Shown here: positions 26,723-35,943 of the stretch, piece by piece
Layout of the letters: each line of letters begins with the position of its first letter
Position numbering within the stretch: position 1 is the first letter of the stretch
Assembly (NCBI RefSeq): GCF_020616555.1
Contig: NZ_CP085173.1
Coordinates: 2,170,001 to 2,234,000 of the forward strand
Direction of reading: 5' to 3'
DNA: 64,000 nt
Origin: Streptomyces longhuiensis
GTDB taxonomy: Bacteria > Actinomycetota > Actinomycetes > Streptomycetales > Streptomycetaceae
Translations under genes and position numbers: made by a program
Notes under the pieces: generated by a model
What the model was told of the DNA's origin: nothing
Database searches by the model: none
The model's input: the letters and a program-made list of their open reading frames with translations, nothing else

Positions 26723-27155
26723 CCCCTCCCGAAGCGCCTTCCGCCAGTTTCCGCGAGTGCCTCAACTCGGCTTGACCGGGGGGCCGTACAGGACTTACGT
26801 TCTGAATGTGCGGCCTTTCGGGGCCGCCGGCAGACGCGAAGCCCCCGGTTGTTCCCCCGTGATCGGGGGCTTCGTTCTGCCCAATTCACCCCTTCGGGGG
26901 TGCGGTGAGCCCTGATTCGTTCACCCTCGGTCACCGTCCGGCCCCGCCCCCACCTGCGCCGTCCGCCTCGGATCCGGCGCTGCGGCGCCCTCGGCCGACG
27001 ACTGCTGCGCAGGTACGATGCCTCTCGGTGCGGCTTACGGACGGCTCGCGGTCCGCGCCATGACAACTCCCGTCCACAGCACATCGGTTCGGCGCAGGAG
27101 CCGGCGGGCACCGGCCCGACGGCGTACCACGGGGGCACGGTTTGTGGGGGACGTG
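26723..27155. other. intergenic region with hairpins, 433 bp
   Basis: It holds a hairpin GCGGCC-TTTCG-GGGCCGC near 26813 and the stronger one at 26837-26874, then the promoter region of the AAA+ gene. Only a tiny ORF (18 codons, ATG 26807) is seen. A small RNA ending at the second hairpin is possible but unproven. Confidence 0.4.
26837..26874 (+). terminator. hairpin after kinase gene
   Basis: CGAAGCCCCCG at 26837-26847 pairs with CGGGGGCTTCG at 26864-26874, with a 16-base loop. It could terminate the kinase transcript or a short RNA starting in the gap. Confidence 0.6.
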
Positions 27156-29030
27156 ATGGACTTCGGCACACAGGGCTCGCCCGGCCCGGCCGACCTCGCC
27201 TGGGTGCGTGGCGTGGACGCCTACACCATGGGCGCCTATCCGCAGGCCGAGGAGGAGTTCCGGGCCGCGGTCCGGATGGATCCCGGCATGGCCGACGGCT
27301 GGCTGGGGCTGCACGCGTTACGCATCGACACGACGACGGCGCTGCTGCGCATGTTCCGGCACCGCGACCGGTTCGGCGAGCAGCGCACCCGGCACCGGCG
27401 CACCCTGAACTCCTGGTACTGGCTCGGCTGGTGGGTGCAGCCCGTCCTGGAGCGGCCCCGCGATCTGCTGCTCGCCCACGCGTCGCACTGGCTCGACGGG
27501 CGCCATGTCCCGGATCTGGACGGGGCGTTGGCGACGCTGCCGCGGGTGGACGCCGATCCGCAGGTGCGGTTCCTGCACGCCTGCCGCGCCTACCTCGTCA
27601 AGGACTGGGAGCAGCTGGTCCGGCACACGGACCCGCTGCTCGACGACGGGCTCCTCGGCATCGAGGCCGGACTCTTCGGCGGGATGGCCCGGGTGCGCCT
27701 GGAGATGTACGGACAGGCCGAGCCGCTCCTGTCCGCCGCGCTGATGCGCTGCCGGAGCGAACAGCCCCAGCGCAAGGAGCTGCGCTACTGGCTGGCCCGC
27801 GCGCACGAGGGCACCGGCCGCTCCGCCGCCGCGCTCCCCCTGTACCGGGCCGTGCACCGCGTGGACCCCGCCTTCATGGACACCTCGGCCCGCCTCGCGG
27901 CCATCGCCGAGAGCGACGGCTACGGCGACTTCGGCGACGGCACGGACCTCAGTCCCCTCACGATGACCGGGCTCGGCCAGGACGTGCTGGACGGCTCCGA
28001 GTCGATGGACCCGCTGTACGAGGGCGACGGCCGGAACCTGAAGGTGAGCGAGCCCGATCTGCCGCCGCCCGGCGCCGTGTCCGCCGAGACCGACGCGGTC
28101 CGCGAGAAGGCCGTCGTACCGATCACGCCGCAACTGCCCGCCGGCCCGGCCGACCCGGCACTGCTCGAGGAGGCCCTCGCCGAGCTGGAGCGGATGGTCG
28201 GCCTGGAACCCGTGAAGCGGCAGGTGAAGGCGCTCTCGGCGCAGTTGAACATGGCGCGCCTGCGGGCCGGGCAGGGCCTGCCCGTGCAGCCACCGAAACG
28301 GCACTTCGTCTTCTCCGGCCCCTCCGGCACCGGCAAGACCACCGTGGCCCGCATCCTCGGCCGCGTCTTCTACGCGCTCGGGCTGCTCGGCGGCGACCAT
28401 CTCGTGGAGTCCCAGCGGGCCGACCTGGTCGGCGAGTATCTGGGCCAGACGGCCGTGAAGGCGAACGAGCTGATCGACTCGGCGATCGGCGGCGTCCTGT
28501 TCGTCGACGAGGCGTACGCCCTGTCGAACTCGGGCTACGGCAAGGGCGACGCGTACGGCGACGAGGCGCTCCAGGTCCTCCTGAAGCGCGCCGAGGACAA
28601 CCGGGACCACCTCGTGGTGATCCTCGCGGGCTACCCGGAGGGCATGGACCGCCTCCTCGCGGCGAACCCCGGACTGTCCTCGCGCTTCACGACGCGGGTC
28701 GACTTCCCCTCGTACCGGCCCCTCGAACTCACCGCGATCGGCGAGGTGCTCGCCGCGGAGAACGGGGACGTGTGGGACGAGGAGGCGCTCGACGAGCTGC
28801 GCTCCATCAGCGGGCACGTCGTCGACCAGGGCTGGATCGACGAGCTCGGCAACGGAAGGTTCCTTCGGACGCTGTACGAGAAGTCGTGCGCCTACCGGGA
28901 CCTGCGGCTGACGGGGTACACGACGACTCCGACGCGGGACGACCTGTCGACGCTGCGGCTGCCCGATCTGATGCAGGCGTACGGCGAGGTCCTCTCGGGG
29001 CGCGGGCCCCAGGATCCGTCCGCGATGTGA
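27156..29030 (+). CDS. TPR-AAA+ ATPase, EccA/CbbX-like
   Basis: A 624-residue protein. The N-terminal ~300 residues are helical TPR-like repeats (AYPQAEEEFRAAVRMDP, LRYWLARAHEGTGRSAAALPLYRAV). The AAA+ domain has Walker A GPSGTGKT at residues 388-395, Walker B VLFVDEAYAL near 450, and sensor/arginine region NPGLSSRF near 505. This is the layout of EccA of type VII secretion and of CbbX. No ESX genes are nearby. The ATG at 27156 follows GGGGGA. Codon 55 is TTA (27318-27320), so translation should need the bldA tRNA. The client is unknown. Confidence 0.85.
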   Translation: MDFGTQGSPGPADLAWVRGVDAYTMGAYPQAEEEFRAAVRMDPGMADGWLGLHALRIDTTTALLRMFRHRDRFGEQRTRHRRTLNSWYWLGWWVQPVLERPRDLLLAHASHWLDGRHVPDLDGALATLPRVDADPQVRFLHACRAYLVKDWEQLVRHTDPLLDDGLLGIEAGLFGGMARVRLEMYGQAEPLLSAALMRCRSEQPQRKELRYWLARAHEGTGRSAAALPLYRAVHRVDPAFMDTSARLAAIAESDGYGDFGDGTDLSPLTMTGLGQDVLDGSESMDPLYEGDGRNLKVSEPDLPPPGAVSAETDAVREKAVVPITPQLPAGPADPALLEEALAELERMVGLEPVKRQVKALSAQLNMARLRAGQGLPVQPPKRHFVFSGPSGTGKTTVARILGRVFYALGLLGGDHLVESQRADLVGEYLGQTAVKANELIDSAIGGVLFVDEAYALSNSGYGKGDAYGDEALQVLLKRAEDNRDHLVVILAGYPEGMDRLLAANPGLSSRFTTRVDFPSYRPLELTAIGEVLAAENGDVWDEEALDELRSISGHVVDQGWIDELGNGRFLRTLYEKSCAYRDLRLTGYTTTPTRDDLSTLRLPDLMQAYGEVLSGRGPQDPSAM

Positions 29031-29078
29031 CAGGGCGAAGGGGCGGGTCCCGACCCGGGACCCGCCCCTTCGCCCTGT
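29030..29078. terminator. bidirectional terminator
   Basis: A 23-base arm at 29030-29052 (ACAGGGCGAAGGGGCG...) is perfectly complementary to the arm at 29056-29078 with a 3-base loop. It separates the convergent AAA+ and CBS-domain genes. Confidence 0.9.
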
Positions 29079-29085
29079 GCGGCTG

Positions 29086-30183
29086 TCAGCCGGCCAGCGC
29101 CTCCTCCGGCGCCTCGGCCCGCGGCTCCGCCACCCGCGCCCCGGGCGCCGGAGCGTCCCGGTGCGCGGGGTCACGGACCTCGCCGACGAGCATCTCCAGG
29201 ACGTCCTCCAGGGCGACCAGGCCGAGGACCCGGCCCGAGGCGTCGGCGACCTGCGCGAGGTGCGTCGCGGCGCGGCGCATCACCGTCAGGGCGTCGTCGA
29301 GCGGGAGTTCGGCGCGCAGCGTCGTCATGGGACGCCAGATCTGCTGCGGCACCGCGCGGTCGTGGTCGGCGGAGTCGATCAGGTCGAGGACATCCTTCAC
29401 ATGCAGATAGCCCATGAAGGCGCCCCCCTCCGCGCAGACCGGAAAGCGGGAGTAGCCCGTACGGCCGGTCAGTTCGATGACCTGGCCGGGGGTGACCGAG
29501 GGGCCGACCGTGACCAGGGACGCCCGGTCGAGCAGGACGTCGGTGACCGGGCGCGAGCCCAGCTCCAGTGCGTCCTCCAGGCGTTCCTGCGCCTCGGGCT
29601 CGAGCAGCCCCGCCTGTCCGGAGTCCTCGACGAGTCGGCCCAGCTGCACGCTGGTGAAGACCGCCTCGACCTCGTCCCTCGGCTCGACCCCGAACAGCTT
29701 CAGCACGAGCCGGGCACAGGCGCCGAGGGCGACGGTGACCGGCCGGCACAGCCGGGCGAAGGCGACGAGGCCGGGGCTGAACCAGAGGGCGGTCTTCTCC
29801 GGCGCCGCCATCGCGAGGTTCTTCGGGATCATCTCGCCGATGACGAGGTGGAGGCTGACGACGGCGGCGAGCGCGATGACGTAGCCGAGGGGGTGGATCA
29901 TTCCCTCGGGCAGGTGCATCGCCTCGAAGAGCGGCTCCAGCAGATGGGCGACCGTCGGCTCGGCGACCGCGCCGAGCGTCAAGGAGCAGACGGTGATGCC
30001 GAACTGGGCCGCCGCCATCATCTGCGGCAGGTGCTCCAGGCCGTACAGGACCTGGCGGGCCCGCTTGGTGTCCAAGGGCTCGATCTGGCTGCGGCGCACG
30101 GAGACGAGCGCGAACTCGGCGCCCACGAAGAAGCCGTTGGCCAGCACGAGGAGGACGGCGAAGAACAGTTGGAGCGCGCTCAT
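29086..30183 (-). CDS. CNNM/CorC-family membrane protein with CBS domains
   Basis: A 365-residue protein. Residues 1-~140 form a DUF21/CNNM membrane domain with three to four helices (LFFAVLLVLANGFFVGAEFALVSVRRS at the start, FGITVCSLTLGA, LHLVIGEMIPKNLA). A tandem CBS pair follows at about 200-325 (VTDVLLDRASLVTVGP, GYLHVKDVLDLID, LGLVALEDVLEMLVGEVRD). The usual C-terminal CorC_HlyC domain is missing. The family is linked to Mg2+/Co2+ efflux. It overlaps the paralogue upstream by 4 bp (ATGA), and the pair probably works as a heteromer. Confidence 0.9.
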   Translation of the reverse strand: MSALQLFFAVLLVLANGFFVGAEFALVSVRRSQIEPLDTKRARQVLYGLEHLPQMMAAAQFGITVCSLTLGAVAEPTVAHLLEPLFEAMHLPEGMIHPLGYVIALAAVVSLHLVIGEMIPKNLAMAAPEKTALWFSPGLVAFARLCRPVTVALGACARLVLKLFGVEPRDEVEAVFTSVQLGRLVEDSGQAGLLEPEAQERLEDALELGSRPVTDVLLDRASLVTVGPSVTPGQVIELTGRTGYSRFPVCAEGGAFMGYLHVKDVLDLIDSADHDRAVPQQIWRPMTTLRAELPLDDALTVMRRAATHLAQVADASGRVLGLVALEDVLEMLVGEVRDPAHRDAPAPGARVAEPRAEAPEEALAG

Positions 30184-31514
30184 CGGGCGGCCTCCGCCGG
30201 CTGGGCGGCGTCCGCGGTCCGTACGATCCGGACGCGCTCCGCGCGGTAGTGGTCGACCTGACGCACCGCGAGCCGCCAGCCGGGCAGCTCGGCCCGGTCA
30301 CCGGGCGCGGGGATCCGGCCCAGCAGATCGGCGACGAGACCTGCGACGGTCTCGTACGGGCCTTCCGGTACGTCGAGTCCTATGCGGCGCAGGATGTCGA
30401 CCCGGCAGCTGCCGTCGGCGTCCCACGCGGGGCGGCCGTCCTCGGACGGGGCGACCGCGAGCTCGGGCAGGTCGAGGCGGTCGTGCTCGTCGCGGACCTC
30501 GCCGACGAGCTCCTCGACGATGTCCTCCAGGGTGACGACCCCGGCCGTGCCGCCGTACTCGTCGACGACGACGGCTATGGGCTGCTCGCTGCGCAGGCGC
30601 TCCAGGAGGGGCTGCACGGGCAGCGTCTCCGGGACGAGCAGCGGGGCCTGGGCGATGCGGCTCACGGGGGTGCGCAGCCGCTCGTGCGCGGGCACCGCGA
30701 GGGCGTCCTTGAGGTGCACCATGCCGACGATCTCGTCGATCCGCTCGCGGTACACCGGGAAGCGGGAGAGGCCGGTGGCGCGCGTGAGGTTGACGACGTC
30801 CTCGGCGGTGGCCGAGGACTGGAGCGCGCTGACCTTCACGCGCGGCGTCATGACGTGCTGGGCGGTGAGCTCGCCGAGGGACAGGGTGCGGACGAACAGG
30901 TCCGCCGTGTCCTGCTCCAGGGTGCCCGCCTGCGCGGAGTGTCTGGCCAGGGAGACGAGTTCACCGGGGGTACGGGCCGAGGCCAGCTCGTCGGCGGGCT
31001 CGACGCCCAGGGCGCGTACGGCGCGGTTGGCCACGGCGTTGAGCAGCGCGATCACTGGCCTGAAGAGGCGCGAGAACACGTGCTGGGGGCCCGCGACGAA
31101 CCGTGCGACCTGGAGCGGCTTGGACACCGCCCAGTTCTTCGGCACGAGCTCGCCGATCACCATCTGCACGGCGGAGGCCAGGAGCATGCCGAACACGACG
31201 GAGATACCGCCGACGGCGCCTTCCGGCACACCGACGGCCGTGAAAGGCCCCGCGAGCAGCGTCGCCAGCGCCGGTTCGGCGAGCATGCCGACGACCAGTG
31301 AGGTGATGGTGATGCCGAGTTGGGTGCCGGAGAGCTGGAAGGACAGCTCCTTGAGGGCGTTCACGACGGTACGGGCCCGTCGGTCTCCGTCGGCCGCGGC
31401 CTTCTCGGCGTCAGCGCGCTCCACCGTGACGAGGCCGAACTCGGCCGCCACGAAGAAGCCGTTGGCCAGGATCAGCAGGAATGCCGCTCCGAGGAGCAAC
31501 AAGGGGATGGTCAT
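30180..31514 (-). CDS. CNNM/CorC-family membrane protein with CBS and CorC domains
   Basis: A 444-residue paralogue of the downstream gene product. It has the DUF21 domain (LLGAAFLLILANGFFVAAEFGLVTVERADAEK; LGITITSLVVGMLAEPA; MVIGELVPKNWAVSK), then CBS domains at about 205-330 (VMTPRVKVSALQ, GMVHLKDALAVP, GGTAGVVTLEDIVEELVGEVRDE) and a full C-terminal CorC_HlyC domain. The ATG at 31514 has GGAGG upstream and starts at the first membrane helix. It would exchange divalent cations, probably with its partner. Confidence 0.9.
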   Translation of the reverse strand: MTIPLLLLGAAFLLILANGFFVAAEFGLVTVERADAEKAAADGDRRARTVVNALKELSFQLSGTQLGITITSLVVGMLAEPALATLLAGPFTAVGVPEGAVGGISVVFGMLLASAVQMVIGELVPKNWAVSKPLQVARFVAGPQHVFSRLFRPVIALLNAVANRAVRALGVEPADELASARTPGELVSLARHSAQAGTLEQDTADLFVRTLSLGELTAQHVMTPRVKVSALQSSATAEDVVNLTRATGLSRFPVYRERIDEIVGMVHLKDALAVPAHERLRTPVSRIAQAPLLVPETLPVQPLLERLRSEQPIAVVVDEYGGTAGVVTLEDIVEELVGEVRDEHDRLDLPELAVAPSEDGRPAWDADGSCRVDILRRIGLDVPEGPYETVAGLVADLLGRIPAPGDRAELPGWRLAVRQVDHYRAERVRIVRTADAAQPAEAAR

Positions 31515-31745
31515 GCCGCCGCCTCCGCGCACACAACGCGCAATTCGGTCGCGCTATGTCGGGAGGGGGCGGCGCATGTACTGCAGGACGAACCGTCCAT
31601 CGCCGGAGGGAGTCACTCCTCGGTTAGCAGGAAACCCCCGGGGTCCTGGCGGACCCGTGATCGGGAGCGGGGCGGCGATGTGCGCGCGCCCCGCCACCAG
31701 ATTAATCAAGACAGGGGTGGAAGCGTCAGGGCGTGCGGCCCCGAG

Positions 31746-32198
31746 TCAGCCCCGAAGTTCCTCGGAGGCCGTGGAACGGGCCTCGGTGAGGGCGCGCAGG
31801 GCACGCGCGTCGGCGAGGGCACGCTCCTTGGCCATGGCGGGCTGGATGCCCATGGCGGCCAGGCTCGTGCCGTCGCTGAGGTTGAGGAACACCCAGGGGT
31901 CGCCGGGCCGCAGGGTGACCTGGACGATCTCCGCCCAGGCCAGGCGGCGGCTGCGAGCGATGTTCACCACAGTGACGCCCTCGTCGTCCGCCACGACCTT
32001 GGGCCGGGCGAGCAGGACCAGCCCGCCGACGAGGACCGCCCCGGTGAAGATGAAGCTGAGTCGGTCGCCCGGGTTGATGCCGCCCAGCAGGAGCGCGATG
32101 GCGGTGAGAGTGACGAACATCGCGCCGCCGAGGCCGAGCAGGACGGCCCGGGTACGGGTCGGCCGGAAGGTGACGGGCAGCGTGGGGACTTCGGACAT
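31746..32198 (-). CDS. membrane-anchored PH-domain protein
   Basis: A 150-residue protein with two N-terminal membrane helices (AVLLGLGGAMFVTLTAIALLLGG, FIFTGAVLVGGLVLLARP) and a bacterial PH-like domain (VVADDEGVTVVNIARSRRLAWAEIVQVTLRPGDPWVFLNLSDG). Its start is 11 bp after hisG on the same strand, so it appears to be the last gene of the rib-his operon. Function unknown. Confidence 0.85.
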   Translation of the reverse strand: MSEVPTLPVTFRPTRTRAVLLGLGGAMFVTLTAIALLLGGINPGDRLSFIFTGAVLVGGLVLLARPKVVADDEGVTVVNIARSRRLAWAEIVQVTLRPGDPWVFLNLSDGTSLAAMGIQPAMAKERALADARALRALTEARSTASEELRG

Positions 32199-32209
32199 GA
32201 GTGCGGTCC

Positions 32210-33058
32210 TCAGAGACGGCAGGCGTGGATGGCCGTGGTCAGGATGGCCCGCGCGCCGAGTTCGTACAGGTCGTCCATGATGCGCTGGGCGCCCTTGGCG
32301 GGGACCATCGCGCGGACGGCGACCCAGCCCTCGTTGTGCAGGGGCGAGACCGTCGGCGACTCGAGACCCGGGGTGAGGGCGACGGCCTGCTCCAGGTGCT
32401 CGGCGCGGCAGTCGTAGTCCATCATCACGTAGGTCCTGGCGACCAGGACGCCCTGGAGACGGCGCAGGAACTGCTGGACCTTGGGCTCTTCGGTGGCCGC
32501 GCCGGAGCGGCGGATCACGACGGCCTCGGACTTCATGATGGGCTCGCCGAAGACCTCGAGGCCCGCGTTGCGCAGGGAGGTACCGGTCTCGACGACGTCC
32601 GCGATGACCTGGGCGACGCCCAGCTCGATGGCCGTCTCGACGGCGCCGTCGAGGTGGACGACGGACGCGTCGACGCCGGACTCGGCGAGGTGCTTGCCGA
32701 CGATGCCCTCATAGGAGGTGGCGATCGTCTTGCCCGCGAGGTCCTCGAGGCCGGAGACGGTGCCAGGCTTGGCCGCGAAGCGGAACGTGGAGCGGGCGAA
32801 GCCGAGCGGCAGGATGACCTCGGCGTTGACACCGGAGTCGATGAGCAGGTCCTCGCCGGTGATGCCGATGTCGAGCTTGCCCGACGACACGTAGATCGCG
32901 ATGTCCTTGGGCCGCAGGTAGAAGAACTCCACCTCGTTGAGCGGGTCGACGAGGACGAGCTCCTTGGACTCCTTGCGCTGCTGGTATCCGGCCTCATGGA
33001 GCATCGCCGACGCAGGTCCGGACAGTGAACCCTTGTTGGGGACGGCAATGCGCAGCAT
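32210..33058 (-). CDS. hisG: ATP phosphoribosyltransferase, long form (HisG)
   Basis: A 282-residue enzyme for the first step of histidine synthesis, joining ATP and PRPP. MLRIAVPNKGSLSG is the family N-terminus, DIGITGEDL lies near 73, and the PRPP loop is ETGTSLRNAGLEV near 165. The C-terminal ~75 residues (ARTYVMMDYDCRAEHLEQA...) form the ACT-like histidine-binding domain, so it needs no HisZ. It follows hisE by 73 bp. Confidence 0.97.
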   Translation of the reverse strand: MLRIAVPNKGSLSGPASAMLHEAGYQQRKESKELVLVDPLNEVEFFYLRPKDIAIYVSSGKLDIGITGEDLLIDSGVNAEVILPLGFARSTFRFAAKPGTVSGLEDLAGKTIATSYEGIVGKHLAESGVDASVVHLDGAVETAIELGVAQVIADVVETGTSLRNAGLEVFGEPIMKSEAVVIRRSGAATEEPKVQQFLRRLQGVLVARTYVMMDYDCRAEHLEQAVALTPGLESPTVSPLHNEGWVAVRAMVPAKGAQRIMDDLYELGARAILTTAIHACRL

Positions 33059-33131
33059 GAGGTCGGATTCCTTTGCGTTCAGGAGGGGCGTGACATGCGA
33101 GTGACGTGTGAGGGGGAACTTGACGCCGGCT

Positions 33132-33404
33132 CTAGAGGTGGGCGTAGACGTCGTCGAGGGAGATTCCCCGGGCGACCATCATCACCTGGACGTGGTACAG
33201 CAGCTGCGAGATCTCCTCGGCAGCGGCCTCCTTGCCCTCGTGCTCGGCGGCCATCCAGACTTCGGCGGCCTCCTCGACGACCTTCTTGCCGATGGCATGG
33301 ACGCCCTTGTCCACCAGTTCGGCGGTGCGGGACGTCGCGGGATCGCCGTTCTTGGCCTTGAGCTGAAGCTCGGCGAAGAGCTCTTCGAAGGTTTTGTTCG
33401 CCAT
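33132..33404 (-). CDS. hisE: phosphoribosyl-ATP diphosphatase (HisE)
   Basis: A 90-residue MazG-like all-helical enzyme that hydrolyses phosphoribosyl-ATP, the second histidine step. The metal-binding motif [13 protein letters not shown] is near residue 40 and [14 protein letters not shown] near 63. The ATG at 33404 gives the standard family length. It lies 34 bp after ribH and 73 bp before hisG, matching the conserved actinobacterial rib-his order. Confidence 0.96.
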   Translation of the reverse strand: MANKTFEELFAELQLKAKNGDPATSRTAELVDKGVHAIGKKVVEEAAEVWMAAEHEGKEAAAEEISQLLYHVQVMMVARGISLDDVYAHL

Positions 33405-33438
33405 GATGGTCCTAAGACTACGGGTTCCGCCTGGCCAC

Positions 33439-33924
33439 TCAGCGCCAGGGTTCGCTGACCGAGCGCAGTGTGGCCGCCGTGGCGACGGCCGCCGTGACGG
33501 CCTCGTGGCCCTTGTCCTCGTTCGAGCCCTCGATTCCGGCGCGGTCGAGGGCCTGCTCCTCGGTGTCACAGGTCAGCACGCCGAAGCCGACGGGGACGCC
33601 GGTGTCGATGGTGACCTGGGTGAGCCCCATGGTGACGCCCTGGCACACGTACTCGAAGTGCGGGGTGCCGCCGCGGATGACCACGCCGAGGGCGACGATC
33701 GCGTCGTAGCCGCGGCCCGCGAGGACCTTGGCGACGACGGGGAGTTCGAAGCTGCCCGGGACCCGGAGGAGGGTCGGCTCGTCGATGCCGAGCTCGTGCA
33801 GGGCGCGCAGGGCACCGTCCACGAGGCCGTCCATCACCTTCTCGTGCCACTGCGCCGCGATGACGGCGACGCGCAGGTCACCGCAGTTGCGTACGGACAG
33901 TTCGGGTGCGCCCTTGCCACTCAC
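33439..33924 (-). CDS. ribH: 6,7-dimethyl-8-ribityllumazine synthase (RibH)
   Basis: A 161-residue subunit of the icosahedral lumazine synthase. It condenses 5-amino-6-ribitylaminouracil with dihydroxybutanone phosphate. [12 protein letters not shown] near residue 55, [13 protein letters not shown] near 80 with the catalytic His, and [16 protein letters not shown] near 115 are signatures. It lies 73 bp after ribAB. Confidence 0.97.
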   Translation of the reverse strand: MSGKGAPELSVRNCGDLRVAVIAAQWHEKVMDGLVDGALRALHELGIDEPTLLRVPGSFELPVVAKVLAGRGYDAIVALGVVIRGGTPHFEYVCQGVTMGLTQVTIDTGVPVGFGVLTCDTEEQALDRAGIEGSNEDKGHEAVTAAVATAATLRSVSEPWR

Positions 33925-33935
33925 GTTGCTCCTCA

Positions 33936-33983
33936 GTGCTTGTGTGGTGCTGTGTGCTGTGTTCGATGTGCCGTGTGTCGTCT
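33936..33983 (-). other. CA-rich spacer between ribAB and ribH
   Basis: The transcript here is almost free of G-C pairing potential and made of CACA/GCACA repeats for about 48 bases, unusual for this genome. It probably leaves the ribH ribosome site unstructured. Confidence 0.4.
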
Positions 33984-33997
33984 GAAAGGGGTACGGG

Positions 33998-35296
33998 CTA
34001 CTGGTTCGCGCAGGTCGTGGACGCGGGGGCGTCCAGCCAGGGCAGGTCGTGGCCCATCCGGTCCCGCTTGGTGCGCAGGTAACGGAGGTTGTGCTCGCCC
34101 GCCTGGACCGGCATGGACTCGCGGGCGACGACCTTGAGGCCGTGCCGCAGGAGCGCGTCGGTCTTGTCGGGGTTGTTGGTCAGCAGGCGCAGGCCGCGCA
34201 CGCCGAGGTCCTCGAGGATCTGGGCGCCCGCCGCGTAGTCCCGCGAGTCGGCCGGAAGGCCCAGTTCCAGGTTGGCGTCCAGCGTGTCTCGGCCGCGCTC
34301 CTGGAGCTCGTAGGCGCGCAGCTTGGAGAGCAGGCCGATGCCGCGCCCCTCGTGGCCGCGCAGGTAGACGACGATGCCGCGCCCCTCCTCGGTGATGCGC
34401 CGCATCGACTCCTCCAGCTGGGGGCCGCAGTCGCAGCGCAGCGAGTGGAAGACGTCGCCGGTGAGGCATTCGGAGTGGACCCGCACGAGGACGTCCTCGC
34501 CGTCGCCGATCTCGCCGTGGACGAGGGCGACATGCTCGACACCGTCGACCGTGGAGCGGTAGCCGTACGCGGTGAAGTCACCGAAGGCGGTCGGCAGATT
34601 GACCTCGGCCTCGCGGCGGACCGTCGGCTCGAAGGAGCGGCGGTAGGCGATCAGGTCCTCGATGGAGATGATCGTCAGGCCGTGCTTGCGGGCGAACGGG
34701 ATGAGCTCGGGCAGGCGCAGCATCGTGCCGTCCTCGCCCGCGATCTCGACGATCGCGCCGGCGGGGCGCAGGCCCGCGAGCCGGGCGAGGTCGACGGCGG
34801 CCTCGGTGTGGCCGTTCCTGACCAGGACGCCGCCGGCCTTGGCGCGCAGCGGGAAGATGTGGCCCGGCCGCACGAAGTCGCCGGCCTCGGCGGTGCCGCC
34901 GGCCAGGAGCTGGAGCGTGGTGGCGCGGTCGGCGGCGGAGATGCCGGTGGTCACGCCGTGCGCGGGACCCGCGTCGACGGAGACCGTGAAGGCGGTGCGC
35001 ATCGACTCGGTGTTGTTCTCGACCATCTGCGGCAGCTGGAGGCGTTCCAGCTCGTCGTTCTCCATGGGAGCGCAGATCAGGCCGCGGCACTCGCTCATCA
35101 TGAAGGCGACGATCTCGGGGGTGGCCTTCTCGGCCGCGATGACGAGGTCGCCCTCGTTCTCACGGTTCTCGTCGTCGACGACCACGACGGGCCGGCCGTT
35201 CGCGATGTCGCGGATCGCCTGCTCGACGGGGTCGAGCGACAGGTCCGAGGTGTCCTCGTCGTGCGAGGTGCTGTACCAGACGGGTGCCGTGGTCAT
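33998..35296 (-). CDS. ribAB: bifunctional DHBP synthase/GTP cyclohydrolase II (RibAB)
   Basis: A 432-residue fusion. Residues ~20-220 are 3,4-dihydroxy-2-butanone-4-phosphate synthase ([12 protein letters not shown] near 42, [12 protein letters not shown]). The rest is GTP cyclohydrolase II with zinc ligands in [18 protein letters not shown] near 275 and GHEGRGIG near 315. Both active sites look intact. The start ATG overlaps the stop of ribM (ATGA). Confidence 0.97.
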   Translation of the reverse strand: MTTAPVWYSTSHDEDTSDLSLDPVEQAIRDIANGRPVVVVDDENRENEGDLVIAAEKATPEIVAFMMSECRGLICAPMENDELERLQLPQMVENNTESMRTAFTVSVDAGPAHGVTTGISAADRATTLQLLAGGTAEAGDFVRPGHIFPLRAKAGGVLVRNGHTEAAVDLARLAGLRPAGAIVEIAGEDGTMLRLPELIPFARKHGLTIISIEDLIAYRRSFEPTVRREAEVNLPTAFGDFTAYGYRSTVDGVEHVALVHGEIGDGEDVLVRVHSECLTGDVFHSLRCDCGPQLEESMRRITEEGRGIVVYLRGHEGRGIGLLSKLRAYELQERGRDTLDANLELGLPADSRDYAAGAQILEDLGVRGLRLLTNNPDKTDALLRHGLKVVARESMPVQAGEHNLRYLRTKRDRMGHDLPWLDAPASTTCANQ

Positions 35297-35943
35297 GCCG
35301 GTGCTCCTTCCAGGGCGGGCTGCGAGGCCGAGCGGGACCGCAGCCACCAGTCGCGCATGCCCCACAGGACGAGCGCGCCGTAGATCACGTAGACGAAACC
35401 GGAGAAGGCGAATCCGTTGGCGAAGTTCAGCGGTACGCCCACCAGGTCGACGAGCAGCCAGGCGAACCAGAACTCGACCATGCCGCGTGCCTGCGCGTAC
35501 ATGGCGACGATCGTGCCGACGAAGATGTACGCGTCCGGCCAGGGGTCCCACGAGAGCGTGGGGAAAGCGGTGAACAGACCGCCGACCGCCAGGGTGCCGA
35601 GTGCGGCGGCGCCCAGCAGGAAGCCGCGCTCGCGCCAGGTGGCGAACCGGACGGCGAGGGAGCCGTCCTGGGCCTGCCCCTTGCCACGGTTCCACTGCCA
35701 CCAGCCCCACGCGGCGACGACGATGACCACGAGCTGCTTGCCCGCGCTGCCCGAGAGGTGGGCGGTCGCGAAGGCCGTGAGCAGGATGAGGCCGGAGACG
35801 AGCTGCGCGGGCCAGGTCCAGATCGAGCGGCGCCAGCCGAGCGCGAGGGCGACCAGACCGACGGTGTTGCCGATCATGTCGGACCACATGATGTGCTGGC
35901 CGAAGAGCGTGAACGCCTCGGAGTTCAGCCAGTTCAGGCTCAC
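35293..35943 (-). CDS. ribM: RibM/PnuX-like riboflavin transporter
   Basis: A 216-residue PnuC-superfamily protein with about six membrane helices ([90 protein letters not shown]). The WGWWQWNRG segment is a PnuC-like signature. Position inside a riboflavin operon behind an FMN riboswitch, overlapping ribE and ribAB, marks it as the flavin facilitator described in S. davawensis and corynebacteria, not an NMN carrier. Confidence 0.9.
   Translation of the reverse strand: MSLNWLNSEAFTLFGQHIMWSDMIGNTVGLVALALGWRRSIWTWPAQLVSGLILLTAFATAHLSGSAGKQLVVIVVAAWGWWQWNRGKGQAQDGSLAVRFATWRERGFLLGAAALGTLAVGGLFTAFPTLSWDPWPDAYIFVGTIVAMYAQARGMVEFWFAWLLVDLVGVPLNFANGFAFSGFVYVIYGALVLWGMRDWWLRSRSASQPALEGAPA

Noticed and set aside
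27156..29030. CbbX Rubisco activase
   Set aside because: The long TPR domain and absence of Rubisco genes favour an EccA-like chaperone.
35293..35943. Nicotinamide mononucleotide transporter PnuC
   Set aside because: Same superfamily, but location inside an FMN-riboswitch rib operon marks it as RibM/PnuX.
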